Positions 52,015 through 61,070 of a stretch of 64,000 bases of DNA are shown here, piece after piece (the first letter of the stretch is position 1; each line of letters opens with the position of its first letter). The stretch lies in contig NZ_JAKNTA010000016.1 in assembly GCF_022288725.1 (NCBI RefSeq), forward strand, positions 88,353-152,352. Direction: 5' to 3'. The stretch is from Kitasatospora sp. A2-31 (lineage in GTDB: Bacteria; Actinomycetota; Actinomycetes; Streptomycetales; Streptomycetaceae). Both the position numbers and the translations under genes were made by a program. The notes under the pieces were generated by a model. It saw nothing but the letters and a program-made list of their open reading frames with translations. It had not been told where the DNA came from and searched no databases.

Positions 52015-54588
52015 TCAGTCCAGGACCGGCAGCAGCTCCGGCAGGTGCCCGTCCGAGGCCAGCGCCGCGGCCCGGCGCTCGGCCGGCACCTCCCCGTAGG
52101 TGGTGGTCCGCTGGCGGTGCGGACGGCCCGCCGCCTCCGCGATCGCCTGGAGGTCCCGGACGGACTTGTAGCTCCCGTACGCCGAACCGGCCATCCGCGA
52201 GATGGTCTCCTCCATCAGCGTGCCGCCCAGGTCGTTGGCGCCCGAGCGGAGCATCTCGGCCGCGCCCTCGGCACCCAGCTTCACCCAGCTGGTCTGGATG
52301 TTGGGGATGTGCGGGTGGAGCAGCAACCGCGCCATCGCCACCACCGCGCGGTTGTCCCGGGCGGTCGGGCCGGGCCGGGCGATGCCGGCCAGGTAGACCG
52401 GCGCGTTGGTGTGGATGAACGGCAGCGTCACGAACTCGGTGAAACCGCCGGTGCGCTGCTGGATCTCCGCGAGCAGCCGCAGGTGGCCCAGCCAGTGCCG
52501 CGGGCTGTCGACGTGCCCGTACATCATCGTGGACGAGGAGCGGATGCCCAGCTCGTGCGCGGTGGTGACGACCTCCACCCAGGTCGCGGCCGGCAGCTTG
52601 CCCTTGGTCAGCACCCAGCGGACGTCGTCGTCCAGGATCTCGGCGGCCGTGCCCGGGATGGTGTCCAGGCCGGCCTCCTTGGCCCGCTGCAGCCACTCGC
52701 GGACGGACAGACCGGTCCGGGTCGCGCCGTTGACCACCTCCATCGGCGAGAAGGCGTGCACGTGGATGCCCGGCACACGCTCCTTCACCGCCCGCGCGAT
52801 GTCGAAGTAGGCGGTGCCGGGCAGGTCCGGGTGGATGCCGCCCTGCATGCAGACCTCGGTGGCGCCGACCTCCCAGGCCTGCGCCGCCCGGTCGGCGACC
52901 TGCTGCAGGGAAAGGGTGTAGGCGTCGGCGTCGGTGCGGCGCTGCGCGAAGGCGCAGAAGCGGCAGCCGGTGTAGCAGACGTTGGTGAAGTTGATGTTCC
53001 GGGTGACGCAGTAGGTGACGTCCTCCCCCACGGCGTCGCGGCGGACGTCGTCGGCGATCCGGCAGAGCGCCTCCAGCGCCGGCCCGTCCGCGTGGAACAG
53101 CGCCAGCGCCTGGTCGTCCGTCAGCCGGGTCGGGTCGTCGGCGGCCGTCGCCAGCGCGGCCCGCAGGTCCCCGGCCAACCGCTCGGGGGCGCCCTCGGCG
53201 AGGACCCGCTCGCGCAGCACCTCCCAGTCGCCGTAGACGTCCTCGAAGTCGGCGCGCCGGTCGCCGGTGCGGCCCTCGGTGTCGATGGCGGTGTGCAGGT
53301 CCGTCCGCCCGTACGAGGCGGGCAGGTCCTCCGGCTCCTGCCAGGGGTGTCCCTGGACCACCGCGTCCGGGCGGGCCAGGCCGGTCTCCGGGTCGGCCAG
53401 AGCGCGGACGTGCGGCAGCACCCGGGGGTCCAGCCACGGCTCGCCGCGGCGGACGTACTCCGGGTAGACGGCCAGGCGCTCGCGCAGCTCGAAGCCGGCC
53501 GCCGCCGAGTGCTCGGCCAGCCGGTCGATCTGCGGCCAGGGGCGCTCGGGGTTCACGTGGTCGGGCGTCAGCGGCGAGACCCCGCCCCAGTCGTCGATCC
53601 CGGCCCCGATCAGCCGCGCGTACTCGCCGTCCACCAGGTTCGGCGGGGCCTGCAGACAGGCCGACGGGCCCATGATGTGACGGGCCACGGCCACCGTGGC
53701 GACCAGCTCGTCCAGCTCGGCGTCGGGCATGCCGCGCATTGCCGTGTCCGGCTTGGCGCGGAAGTTCTGCAGGATCAGCTCCTGGATGCCGTGGTAGGCG
53801 CGAGCGACCCGGCGCAGCGCGAACAGCGACTCGGCGCGCTCCTGGTAGGTCTCGCCGATGCCGATCAGCAGCCCGCTGGTGAAGGGGACGGAGCTGCGCC
53901 CGGCGTCCTCCAGCACCCGCAGCCGGACGGCCGGCTCCTTGTCGGGCGAGCCGTGGTGCGGGCCCCCGGGCTCGCTCCACAGCCGCGTCGCGGTGGTCTC
54001 CAGCATCATGCCCATCGAGGCCGACACCGGCTTGAGCCGCTGGAAGTCCGTCCAGCTCAGCACCCCGGGGTTGAGGTGCGGCAGCAGGCCGGTCTCCTCC
54101 AGGATGCGGATCGACATCGCCCGGACGTAGGCGACGGTGTCGTCGTAGCCGTGGGCGTCCAGCCACTCGCGGGCCTGCGGCCAGCGGTCCTCGGGCTTGT
54201 CCCCGAGCGTGATCAGGGCCTCCTTGCAGCCCAGTTCGGCGCCCCGCCGGGCCACCTCCAGCACCTCGTCCGGGGACATGTACATCCCGTGCCCGGCCCG
54301 GCGCAGCTTGCCGGGCACGGTGGCGAAGGTGCAGTAGTGGCACTTGTCCCGGCAGAGCCGGGTGAGCGGGATGAACACGCTCCTGGAGTAGGTGATGACG
54401 CCTGGGCGCCCGGCCGCGGCGAGGCCCGCGTCGCGCACCCGGGCGGCGCTCGCACAGAGGTCCGCCAGGTCCTCGCCTCTGGCCCGGAGCAGCACCGCCG
54501 CCTCGGCCGTGTCCAGCGCGACACCGTCCCGGGCGCGGCGCAGGGCCCGCCGCATCGCGTTCGACGTCGGGGAGATGGTTCCGTCCAT
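52015..54588 (-). CDS. fbiC: 7,8-didemethyl-8-hydroxy-5-deazariboflavin (FO) synthase
   Basis: 857 residues, a fusion of the two radical-SAM halves that in archaea are CofG and CofH. It joins tyrosine to the pyrimidine intermediate to make FO, the chromophore of coenzyme F420. The first 4Fe-4S site is CRDKCHYC (about residues 79-86) and the second is CYTGCRFC (about 537-544). [23 protein letters not shown] and [14 protein letters not shown] are typical of each half. It is monocistronic, divergent from the LolA-like gene. F420 genes fbiA/B are not in the window. Confidence 0.95.
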   Translation of the reverse strand: MDGTISPTSNAMRRALRRARDGVALDTAEAAVLLRARGEDLADLCASAARVRDAGLAAAGRPGVITYSRSVFIPLTRLCRDKCHYCTFATVPGKLRRAGHGMYMSPDEVLEVARRGAELGCKEALITLGDKPEDRWPQAREWLDAHGYDDTVAYVRAMSIRILEETGLLPHLNPGVLSWTDFQRLKPVSASMGMMLETTATRLWSEPGGPHHGSPDKEPAVRLRVLEDAGRSSVPFTSGLLIGIGETYQERAESLFALRRVARAYHGIQELILQNFRAKPDTAMRGMPDAELDELVATVAVARHIMGPSACLQAPPNLVDGEYARLIGAGIDDWGGVSPLTPDHVNPERPWPQIDRLAEHSAAAGFELRERLAVYPEYVRRGEPWLDPRVLPHVRALADPETGLARPDAVVQGHPWQEPEDLPASYGRTDLHTAIDTEGRTGDRRADFEDVYGDWEVLRERVLAEGAPERLAGDLRAALATAADDPTRLTDDQALALFHADGPALEALCRIADDVRRDAVGEDVTYCVTRNINFTNVCYTGCRFCAFAQRRTDADAYTLSLQQVADRAAQAWEVGATEVCMQGGIHPDLPGTAYFDIARAVKERVPGIHVHAFSPMEVVNGATRTGLSVREWLQRAKEAGLDTIPGTAAEILDDDVRWVLTKGKLPAATWVEVVTTAHELGIRSSSTMMYGHVDSPRHWLGHLRLLAEIQQRTGGFTEFVTLPFIHTNAPVYLAGIARPGPTARDNRAVVAMARLLLHPHIPNIQTSWVKLGAEGAAEMLRSGANDLGGTLMEETISRMAGSAYGSYKSVRDLQAIAEAAGRPHRQRTTTYGEVPAERRAAALASDGHLPELLPVLD

Positions 54589-54624
54589 GGCGCGACCCTA
54601 CGCCAGTTCTCGTACGTCCGGAGT

Positions 54625-54655
54625 AGCCGACCCTGAGGACGTATCAGGGTCGGCT
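54625..54655. repeat. Perfect 12-bp inverted repeat in a divergent promoter region
   Basis: AGCCGACCCTGA, 7 nt, and its exact complement. It lies 37 bp upstream of fbiC and 115 bp upstream of the LolA-like gene, so it is placed as an operator or leader hairpin rather than a terminator. Confidence 0.5.
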
Positions 54656-54769
54656 GCGCCGCGAGGTCGACCCCGATCTGGCCCTGCAGGGCGATGCCTC
54701 CGGCGCCCCCCGGCCTTGTAATGGAGACCAGAGACGAACTCGGTCACGGTTACGGAGGGGTTGGACGCC

Positions 54770-56020
54770 ATGACGGATGAAAGGCCGGCTGAGCGGCATC
54801 AGGACGACGGGGGTGTCCCGTACCGCGCCGGACGGCGCACCGCGGTACGGGTGGCGGTCCCGGTGGCGGTGGCGGCGGTGATCGCGGCCGGGGTCGGCCT
54901 GGTCCCGGCCCTCGCAGCCGACTCCCCGCCGGACCTGCCGTCGCTGACGGCGGAGCAGCTGGTGGCCAAGGCGCTCGGCTCTCAGACGCAGACGCTCTCC
55001 GGCACCGTCGCGGTCTCCGCCGACCTCGGCCTGCCGGGCCAGCTGCTGGCGGCCGGCGGCGGCGTCGGCTCGGGCGGCACCGGCGGCACCAGGCCGTCCG
55101 CGGCCGCGCCGGAGAGCAAGCTGACCGCGCTGCTCGGCGGCGAGCACACCCTGCGGGTCGCGGTGGACGGCCCGGACCGCCAGCGGGTGGGCCTGGTCGA
55201 GAAGCTGGCCGGGTACGAGCTGATCCACAACGGCGACCAGGTCTGGGCCTGGGACAGCAGCACCAACGAGGCGGTGCACCTGACCGCCCCGCAGGGGGCC
55301 GGCCGGGGCGCCCACGGCGGACTGCCGGGCGGCTCCGGCGCGGCGGACGGCAAGGCGCCGCTGACCGGGGTGCCGGCCACCCCGCAGGAGGCGGCCCGAC
55401 AGTTCCTGACCGCGAGCGCGGGAACCACGGCCGTGACCGTCGACGGCACCACCACCGTCGCCGGGCAGAAGGCGTACCAGCTCAGCGTGAAGCCCACCCG
55501 GTCCGGCTCGACCATCGGCGAGGTCCGGATCGCGGTGGCCGCCGAGAACGGCGTGCCGCTCGCGGTCCTGGTCAGGGACACCGACGGCGGCAAGGTGTTC
55601 GACCTCCACTTCACCGAGGTGTCGTTCGCCCGGCTGTCCGCCGGCACCTTCGAGTTCACCGTGCCCAAGGGCGCCAGGGTGACGGAGCGCAAGGCCGGGA
55701 ACGAGCCGAAGGCCCCGTCCGAGCAGGAGGTGCGCGAGGCGGCCGAGGGGCTGAACGTGGTCGGCGAGGGCTGGACGGCGGTGCTCAGCGCCAAGCTGCC
55801 GACCGGTGAGGTCCCGGTGCCGGCCGAGGGCCGGCACGGCGGCTCGGGCAAGTCCGCGCCGCAGAGTCCGCTGGCGCTGGCGAAGTCGCTCGGCAAGCCG
55901 GTCAAGGGCGGTTCGCTGGTCAGCACCAAGGTGCTGAACGTGCTGGTCACCGACGACGGCCGGGTCTTCGCGGGCGCGGTGACGCTGCCGGTGCTGCAGA
56001 GTGCGGCCGGGGTGGAGTAA
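54770..56020 (+). CDS. LolA-like (DUF2092-type) exported protein
   Basis: 416 residues; ATG 54770 with GGAGGGG 9 nt upstream (TTG 54761 is also in frame). A ~27-residue charged start precedes one helix or uncleaved signal (VRVAVPVAVAAVIAAGVGLVPAL). The rest is a LolA/LppX-like half-barrel: repeated strands with TLRVAVDGPDRQRVGLVEKL and WAWDSSTNEAVHLT, then a second half with GQKAYQLSVKPTRSGSTIGEVRIAV. Proteins of this type carry lipids across aqueous space. It directly precedes an ABC exporter with no gap, so it is probably that exporter's accessory. Confidence 0.82.
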   Translation: MTDERPAERHQDDGGVPYRAGRRTAVRVAVPVAVAAVIAAGVGLVPALAADSPPDLPSLTAEQLVAKALGSQTQTLSGTVAVSADLGLPGQLLAAGGGVGSGGTGGTRPSAAAPESKLTALLGGEHTLRVAVDGPDRQRVGLVEKLAGYELIHNGDQVWAWDSSTNEAVHLTAPQGAGRGAHGGLPGGSGAADGKAPLTGVPATPQEAARQFLTASAGTTAVTVDGTTTVAGQKAYQLSVKPTRSGSTIGEVRIAVAAENGVPLAVLVRDTDGGKVFDLHFTEVSFARLSAGTFEFTVPKGARVTERKAGNEPKAPSEQEVREAAEGLNVVGEGWTAVLSAKLPTGEVPVPAEGRHGGSGKSAPQSPLALAKSLGKPVKGGSLVSTKVLNVLVTDDGRVFAGAVTLPVLQSAAGVE

Positions 56021-57073
56021 GTGACCAAGGCTCCTGTAACGGGGGACGTTACGGAGCCGGCCGGGGGCCGGGGCACCGACGTGCGCCCGGCCCCCGTGGC
56101 CGTTCCCTCCCGTACCCCCTCCACGGCTCCGTCCGACGACGTGATCAGAACCCGGGGGCTGACCAAGCGCTTCCGCGGCGGCCAGCTCGCCGTGGACGGG
56201 CTGGACCTGACCGTGCCGCGCGGCTCGGTCTTCGGCTTCCTCGGCCCGAACGGCTCCGGGAAGACCACCACCATCCGGATGCTGATGGGCCTGATCACGC
56301 CCAGCTCCGGCGTGGCCACCGTGCTCGGCGAGTCGATGCCGCAGTCGGTCGGCTCCGTCCTGCCGCGGGTCGGCGCGCTGATCGAGGGCCCGGCCCTCTA
56401 CGGCTTCCTCTCCGGCCGGGACAACCTGGCCCGGTTCGACGCGGCCGACCCGACCGCAGACCCGCGCACCCGGCAGCGGCGCGTCGCCGCGGCGCTGGAC
56501 CGGGTCGGGCTCACCGCCGCGGCCGGCAAGAAGGCGCGGGCGTACTCCCTGGGCATGAAGCAGCGGCTCGGGCTGGCCTCGGCGCTGCTCCAGCCGCGCG
56601 AGCTGTTGGTGCTGGACGAGCCGACCAACGGCCTCGACCCGCAGGGCATGCGGGAGATCCGGGCGTTGGTGCGCGAGGTGGCCGCCGAGGGGACGACCGT
56701 CTTCCTCTCCTCCCACCTGCTGGACGAGATCGAGCAGGTCTGCACCCACGCCGCGGTGATGTCGCGCGGCCGGCTGGTGGTGCAGGGGACGGTGGCCGAG
56801 CTGGCCGCCCGGGCCCAGGGCCGGCTGGTGGTCCGCACCCCGGACGTGGCGCTGGCGGCCGAGGTGCTGGCGGCCCGGCAGGTCGCCGACCTGCGCTCCG
56901 CCGAGGGCCGGGTGGACGGCGAGCTGGACGCGCCGGCCGACGACGTGCTGCCGGCGATCTGCGCGGCGCTGGTCGAGGCCGGGGTACGGGTGCGCGGCTT
57001 CGGTGTGGAGCGGGGCACGTTGGAGGACGCCTTCGTGGCGCTGACCGGGGAGGGCTTCGATGTCGCGGGCTGA
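56021..57073 (+). CDS. ABC exporter ATP-binding protein
   Basis: 350 residues; GTG begins immediately after the TAA of the LolA-like gene. A ~40-residue disordered start is followed by the ATPase: Walker A LGPNGSGKTTTIRML, Q-loop region, signature YSLGMKQRLGLASALL, Walker B LLVLDEPTNGLDPQGM, and SSHLLDEIEQVC. The C-terminal ~90 residues are the regulatory domain common to CcmA/DrrA-type exporters. The substrate is not predictable. It overlaps the permease gene by 14 nt. Confidence 0.92.
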   Translation: MTKAPVTGDVTEPAGGRGTDVRPAPVAVPSRTPSTAPSDDVIRTRGLTKRFRGGQLAVDGLDLTVPRGSVFGFLGPNGSGKTTTIRMLMGLITPSSGVATVLGESMPQSVGSVLPRVGALIEGPALYGFLSGRDNLARFDAADPTADPRTRQRRVAAALDRVGLTAAAGKKARAYSLGMKQRLGLASALLQPRELLVLDEPTNGLDPQGMREIRALVREVAAEGTTVFLSSHLLDEIEQVCTHAAVMSRGRLVVQGTVAELAARAQGRLVVRTPDVALAAEVLAARQVADLRSAEGRVDGELDAPADDVLPAICAALVEAGVRVRGFGVERGTLEDAFVALTGEGFDVAG

Positions 57074-58025
57074 GACGGCGCGGGGCGAGGCACCGCGGGC
57101 CGAGACGTCGCGGGCCGAGATGTCACGGGGCGAGACGTCACGGGGCGAGATGTCGCACGCAGGCCTGGCGGAGACCCCCGTCGCCGGGCGGCGACCGCAG
57201 ACGACGGCCGGGTTCCTGGCGCTGTTCCGCAACGAGCTGCTGCTGACCTTCCGCCGGGTGCGGACCATGGTGCTGCTGGGCATCCTGGCCGTGCTGCCGG
57301 TCCTGATCGGCGTGGTGGTCCGGATCGAGACGGACGGCCCGCGCGGCGGCGACGGCCCGGCCTTCATCGCGCAGGTGACGCAGAACGGCCTCTTCCTGGT
57401 CTTCACCGCGCTCGCGGTGGCGCTGCCGGTCTTCCTGCCGATGACGGTCGGTGTGGTCGCCGGCGACGCGGTGGCCGGCGAGGCCGCGAGCGGCACGCTG
57501 CGCTACCTGCTGGTGGCCCCGGCCGGGCGGACCAGGCTGCTCGCCGCCAAGTTCACCGCCGGACTGGCGTTCTGCCTGGCGGCCACCCTGACCGTCGCCC
57601 TGGCGGCCCTGGCCACCGGCGCGGCGCTGTTCCCGCTCGGCGACGTCACGCTGATCTCGGGCGAGACCATCGGGCTGGGCCCGGCACTGCTACGGGCCGT
57701 GCTGGTGGCCCTGGTGGTGGCCGCCTCGCTGGCCGGGCTGGTCTCGATCGGGCTCTTCGTCTCGACGCTCACCGGCAGCGGCATCGCGGCGATGGCCGCT
57801 ACCGTCGGCTTGATGATCACCGTGCAGATCCTGGACAGCTTCCCGCAGCTGCACGCGATCCAGCCGTTCCTGTTCACCCACCACTGGCTGAGCTTCGGGG
57901 ACCTGCTGCGGGAGCCGATGTACTGGGACGGCGTGCTGGAGAACCTCGGACTGCAGGCGGCGTACGTCGCGGTGTTCGGCTCGGCCGCCTGGGCGCGGTT
58001 CACCAGCCGGGACATCACGGCGTAA
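57060..58025 (+). CDS. ABC exporter permease
   Basis: 321 residues. The first ~35 residues are a repeat of the pattern Ser-Arg-[Ala/Gly]-Glu-[Thr/Met] encoded by near-identical 15-bp units (57090-57155). Six membrane helices follow (ABC2 family): FLALFRNELLLTFRRVRTMVLLGILA is the typical entry, EAASGTLRYLLVAPAGRTRLLAAK the conserved cytoplasmic loop. It forms the membrane part of the exporter with the preceding ATPase. ATG 57060 lies inside the ATPase gene; later starts after the repeat (ATG at 57120 or 57150) would remove the repeat. Confidence 0.87.
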   Translation: MSRAETARGEAPRAETSRAEMSRGETSRGEMSHAGLAETPVAGRRPQTTAGFLALFRNELLLTFRRVRTMVLLGILAVLPVLIGVVVRIETDGPRGGDGPAFIAQVTQNGLFLVFTALAVALPVFLPMTVGVVAGDAVAGEAASGTLRYLLVAPAGRTRLLAAKFTAGLAFCLAATLTVALAALATGAALFPLGDVTLISGETIGLGPALLRAVLVALVVAASLAGLVSIGLFVSTLTGSGIAAMAATVGLMITVQILDSFPQLHAIQPFLFTHHWLSFGDLLREPMYWDGVLENLGLQAAYVAVFGSAAWARFTSRDITA

Positions 58026-58134
58026 CGGGGCGGTGGGGCCGGCGGGCGTCCGCCGAGGCCCCGCGGGGCCGCCTCGCCGGGGCGTCGACCCGCCGGGGCG
58101 TCGACCCGACCCGGCGGAGCCTCGGCGGCGGCCG

Positions 58135-59223
58135 TCAGCGGGCGGGGGCCGGCGCGATGTCGGTCGGTGCCTCACCGGCCGGCGCCCCACCGGTCGACGG
58201 CCCGGCGGTCGACGGCCCACCGGCCGGGGAGGCCTCGCCGGGGGCGGCGTCGCGCCGGGGCGCGCCGGCCGCGGTGGCGGCCTCCAACCGGGCCAGGGCG
58301 GCCGCGCGCTCCAGCCGGTCGGCCCGCACCCGGCGCAGCGCGTCCCAGGTGAGCACCGCGAGCGCGGCCCAGACCAGGGCGAACCCGGCCCAGCGGGCGG
58401 GCGGCATCGACTCGTGGAACACCGCGATGCCGATCAGGAACTGGAACACCGGCGCCAGGTACTGCAGCAGCCCGAGCATGGTGAGCGGCACCCGGACGGC
58501 GGCCGCGCCGAAGCAGAGCAGCGGGATCGCGGTGATCACCCCGCTGAGCATCAGCAGCCCCGAGTGCCCCCAGCCGTACTCGCCGGTCACGGTGTGCCCG
58601 AAGGTGCCCTTCCCGCTGAGCTCCAGGTGGACGAGGTAGCCGAGGGCGAACGGGAACATGAAGGCGCTCTCCGCCGCCAGGCTCTCCAGTCCGCTCAGCC
58701 CGACCTTCTTCTTCAGCAGGCCGTAGGTCGCGAAGCTGAGCGCCAGGGTCAGCGCGATCCAGGGCAGCCGCCCGTACCCGATCGTCAGCACCGCGACCGC
58801 GAGGGCGCCGATCCCGACGGCGGCCCACTGCGCCGCCCGCAGCCGCTCCTTGAGCACCAGGACGCCGAAGGCGATGGTCACCAGCGGGTTGATGAAGTAG
58901 CCGAGGCTGGTCTCGACCACGTGCCCGGCGTTGACGCCCCAGATGTAGACGCCCCAGTTGACCGAGATCACGGCGGCGGCCGCGCCCAGCATGGCGAGCC
59001 GGCGCGGCTGGCGCAGCAGCGGGCGTATCCAGCCCCAGTGCCGCTGGGCGACCAGCAGCAGCGCGACCGCGACCAGGGACCAGACCATCCGGTTGGCCAG
59101 GATGTCGTCGGCGGCGCCCGGCTCCAGCAGCGGCCAGAACAGGGGGAAGAGCCCCCACATGCCGTACGCGGCGAAGCCGTACCAGAGTCCTCTTCCGGCC
59201 TCCTGCTGCCCTGTCTCCGGCAT
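58135..59223 (-). CDS. rarD: EamA/RarD-type drug/metabolite transporter
   Basis: 362 residues with ten membrane helices arranged as two EamA halves. The start GLWYGFAAYGMWGLFPLFWPLL and WGVYIWGVNAGHVVETSLGYFINPL are strong RarD signatures. A ~60-residue Ala/Pro/Gly tail with a repeated GGPSTAGPSTGGAP element follows the last helix. ATG 59223 with GGAGG 11 nt upstream is preferred to the longer frame. Substrate unknown; E. coli RarD is linked to chloramphenicol tolerance. Confidence 0.9.
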   Translation of the reverse strand: MPETGQQEAGRGLWYGFAAYGMWGLFPLFWPLLEPGAADDILANRMVWSLVAVALLLVAQRHWGWIRPLLRQPRRLAMLGAAAAVISVNWGVYIWGVNAGHVVETSLGYFINPLVTIAFGVLVLKERLRAAQWAAVGIGALAVAVLTIGYGRLPWIALTLALSFATYGLLKKKVGLSGLESLAAESAFMFPFALGYLVHLELSGKGTFGHTVTGEYGWGHSGLLMLSGVITAIPLLCFGAAAVRVPLTMLGLLQYLAPVFQFLIGIAVFHESMPPARWAGFALVWAALAVLTWDALRRVRADRLERAAALARLEAATAAGAPRRDAAPGEASPAGGPSTAGPSTGGAPAGEAPTDIAPAPAR

Positions 59224-59336
59224 TGACCGCCTGCCCTCCGCGCGCGCCTGTGTCGAGCCGACGGTAGCGGGCACAGGGGCAGGCTGTCATCTCCGTATTC
59301 CGTTTTTGGTCATGACAGGCGCGCGGAGCGGGCGCC

Positions 59337-60197
59337 TCAGCCCTTCAGTGCGGCGCGCACGCTCTCCGCCAGCGGGACGGTCGGGCGCCCGATCAGGCGG
59401 GACAGGTCGCCGGGGGTGCCGGCCAGCTCCCCGCGGGCGATGCCGGCGTCCACGTCCACCAGCACCTCGGCGAAGCCCTCCGGCAGGCCCGCGCCGACCA
59501 GCACCTCACGGTGCTCGGCCGGGGACACGTCGCGGTGCCCGACCGGCCGGCCCGAAGCCTTCGCCAGCTCGGCGGCCAGCTCCGGCAGGCTCCACGCGAC
59601 GTCGCCGCTCAGCTCGTAGACGGTGTCCGCGTGACCGCCCCCGTCGCCCGCGCCGATCAGCACGGCCACGGCCGCGTCGGCGTAGTCCTTGCGCGGGGCA
59701 CTGGCGATCCGGCCCTCGCCGGCGCTACCGATCACGATGCCGCGGGCCACCGTCCCGGCGGCGTCGCCCAGGTAGTTCTCGGTGTACCAGCCGTTGCGCA
59801 GGAAGGAGTAGGACAGACCGGACTCCCGGATCACCGCCTCGGTCGCCTTGTGCTCGTCGGCCAGCCGGAAGGTGGCCGCACCCGGTGCACTGGTGTAGGC
59901 GAGCAGCGCGACCCCGGCCGCGCGCGCCGCCTCGACCACCGCGGTGTGCTGCGGGATGCGGCGACCGACCTCGCTGCCGGAGATCAGCAGCACCCGGTCG
60001 CCGGCCCCGAAGGCGCCGACCAGGCTCTCCGGGCGGTCGTAGTCGACCTCCCGGACGGTCACGCCGCGCGCGGCGAGGTCGGCGGCCTTCCCGGCGGAGC
60101 GGACGGCCACGGCCACCTCGCTCGCGGGCACCCTGGCCAGCAGACCCTCGACGACCAGACGGCCGAGCTGCCCGGTGGCTCCGGTGACGACGTACAT
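59337..60197 (-). CDS. NAD(P)H-binding NmrA-type reductase, QorB-like
   Basis: 286 residues of the atypical short-chain dehydrogenase class. The Rossmann start is MYVVTGATGQLGRLVVEGLL, then VRSAGKAADLAARGV, and RNGWYTENYL, typical of QorB/YtfG NADPH:quinone reductases. ATG with AGGGAG about 8 nt upstream. It is divergent from an hxlR-type regulator across a 115-bp operator region, the arrangement known for qorB-ytfH and for hypR-type quinone and disulfide stress switches. Confidence 0.88.
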   Translation of the reverse strand: MYVVTGATGQLGRLVVEGLLARVPASEVAVAVRSAGKAADLAARGVTVREVDYDRPESLVGAFGAGDRVLLISGSEVGRRIPQHTAVVEAARAAGVALLAYTSAPGAATFRLADEHKATEAVIRESGLSYSFLRNGWYTENYLGDAAGTVARGIVIGSAGEGRIASAPRKDYADAAVAVLIGAGDGGGHADTVYELSGDVAWSLPELAAELAKASGRPVGHRDVSPAEHREVLVGAGLPEGFAEVLVDVDAGIARGELAGTPGDLSRLIGRPTVPLAESVRAALKG

Positions 60198-60256
60198 GAT
60201 GCGACTCCCTCGTTCGGGTGATGCGACGACTCGCTGTCTCGTTGACCTCGCAACTA

Positions 60257-60312
60257 ACCCTAGGGAGGGCACTTACTTCCGGAAAGTACGCACTTCAAAG
60301 TAGGGTACTGAT
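60257..60312. promoter_or_regulatory. Divergent promoters and operator, qorB-like / hxlR
   Basis: TAGGGT occurs twice as a -10 box, once on each strand (minus 60262-60257; plus 60301-60306). Between them lie a near-palindrome TACTTCCGGAAAGTA (60274-60288) and ACTTCAAAGT (60292-60301), sharing ACTT/AAGT half sites. The plus-strand -10 is 6 nt before ATG 60313. Confidence 0.65.
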
Positions 60313-60711
60313 ATGGAGGTAATGACACAGGTCGCCCGCGACCGTCAGCTGCCCCCGCCGGACGTCTTCGATCGCATGTGCCCGTCGCGCGGGGTGCTGG
60401 AGCACGTCACCAGTCGCTGGGGCGTACTCGTCCTCGGGGCGCTCGACGAGCGCGGCTACCGCTTCAGCGAACTTCGGCGGAAGGTGTCGGGGGTGAGCGA
60501 GAAGATGCTCGCCCAGACCCTGCAGACCCTGGAGCGCGACGGCTTCGTGCTGCGCGAGGCCCACCCGGTGATCCCGCCCCGGGTCGACTACAGCCTGACC
60601 CCGTTGGGCCGGGAGGCCGCCCGACTGGTCGCGGCCCTCGCCCACTGGTCCGAGGAGCGCGTCCCGGCCGTCCTCTCGGCCCGCGCCGAGTACGACGCCC
60701 GCCCGCGCTGA
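60313..60711 (+). CDS. HxlR-family winged-helix regulator
   Basis: 132 residues. The HxlR domain has CPSRGVLEHVTSRWGVLVLGAL with the conserved early Cys (residue 22), the recognition helix VSEKMLAQTLQTLERDGFV, and the wing YSLTPLGREA. The single Cys could sense electrophiles, as in quinone-sensing relatives. The start ATG 60313 has a -10 box 6 nt before it and no ribosome site, so translation should be leaderless. Likely represses itself and the divergent reductase. Confidence 0.92.
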   Translation: MEVMTQVARDRQLPPPDVFDRMCPSRGVLEHVTSRWGVLVLGALDERGYRFSELRRKVSGVSEKMLAQTLQTLERDGFVLREAHPVIPPRVDYSLTPLGREAARLVAALAHWSEERVPAVLSARAEYDARPR

Positions 60712-60943
60712 CGGGGGCTCCGGGGAGGACCGGTCCGCGGCGCCGACCGGCGCGCGGTCCTGGGCTGCGACCGGTGGCTGCGCGCTACGGCCCGGGGCCC
60801 GGTGTGGGCTGCGACCCTTGCGGATCGGGGCCGAAGGCTGCGGGCTGCGTGGATCGCGCAGGAATCCCGCACGCATCGAACACCGGCGCGCCCTGCCCGC
60901 CCCTAGGCTGACCTGCGGGATCACCCGGGAGCGGCGCTCCTTC
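60712..60943. other. Gene-free stretch with repeated CTGCG words
   Basis: The words GGGCTGCGACC, GGCTGCGCG and GGCTGCGGGCTGCG recur loosely at 60760-60850. No reading frame here has a ribosome site or coding character. Confidence 0.4.
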
Positions 60944-60976
60944 GTGGTGCCCGGGCACGGGGGTCCCGGGCACCAC
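60944..60976 (-). terminator. Terminator of the TetR gene
   Basis: A perfect 12-bp stem (GTGGTGCCCGGG at 60944-60955, complement at 60965-60976), loop of 9, about 95 bp past the TetR stop and beyond the 16-bp repeats. Confidence 0.65.
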
Positions 60977-60999
60977 CCCCGATCGTCGGCGCCTGCTCG

Positions 61000-61070
61000 G
61001 GGGCGCACCGGCCAGGGGGCGCACCGGCTGAGGGGCGTACCGGCGGAGAGGCGCACCGGCGGAGAGGCGC
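61000..61070. repeat. Four and a half tandem copies of a 16-bp unit
   Basis: Units of the form GRGGCGYACCGGCNNR begin at 61000, 61016, 61032, 61048 and 61064. The last partial copy runs into the stop codon of the TetR gene, so copy changes could alter its end. Confidence 0.75.

Noticed and set aside
50428-54636. Longest plus-strand frame (about 1,400 codons)
   Set aside because: It runs out of frame through the tyrosine phosphatase and antisense through fbiC, both of which have clear motifs.
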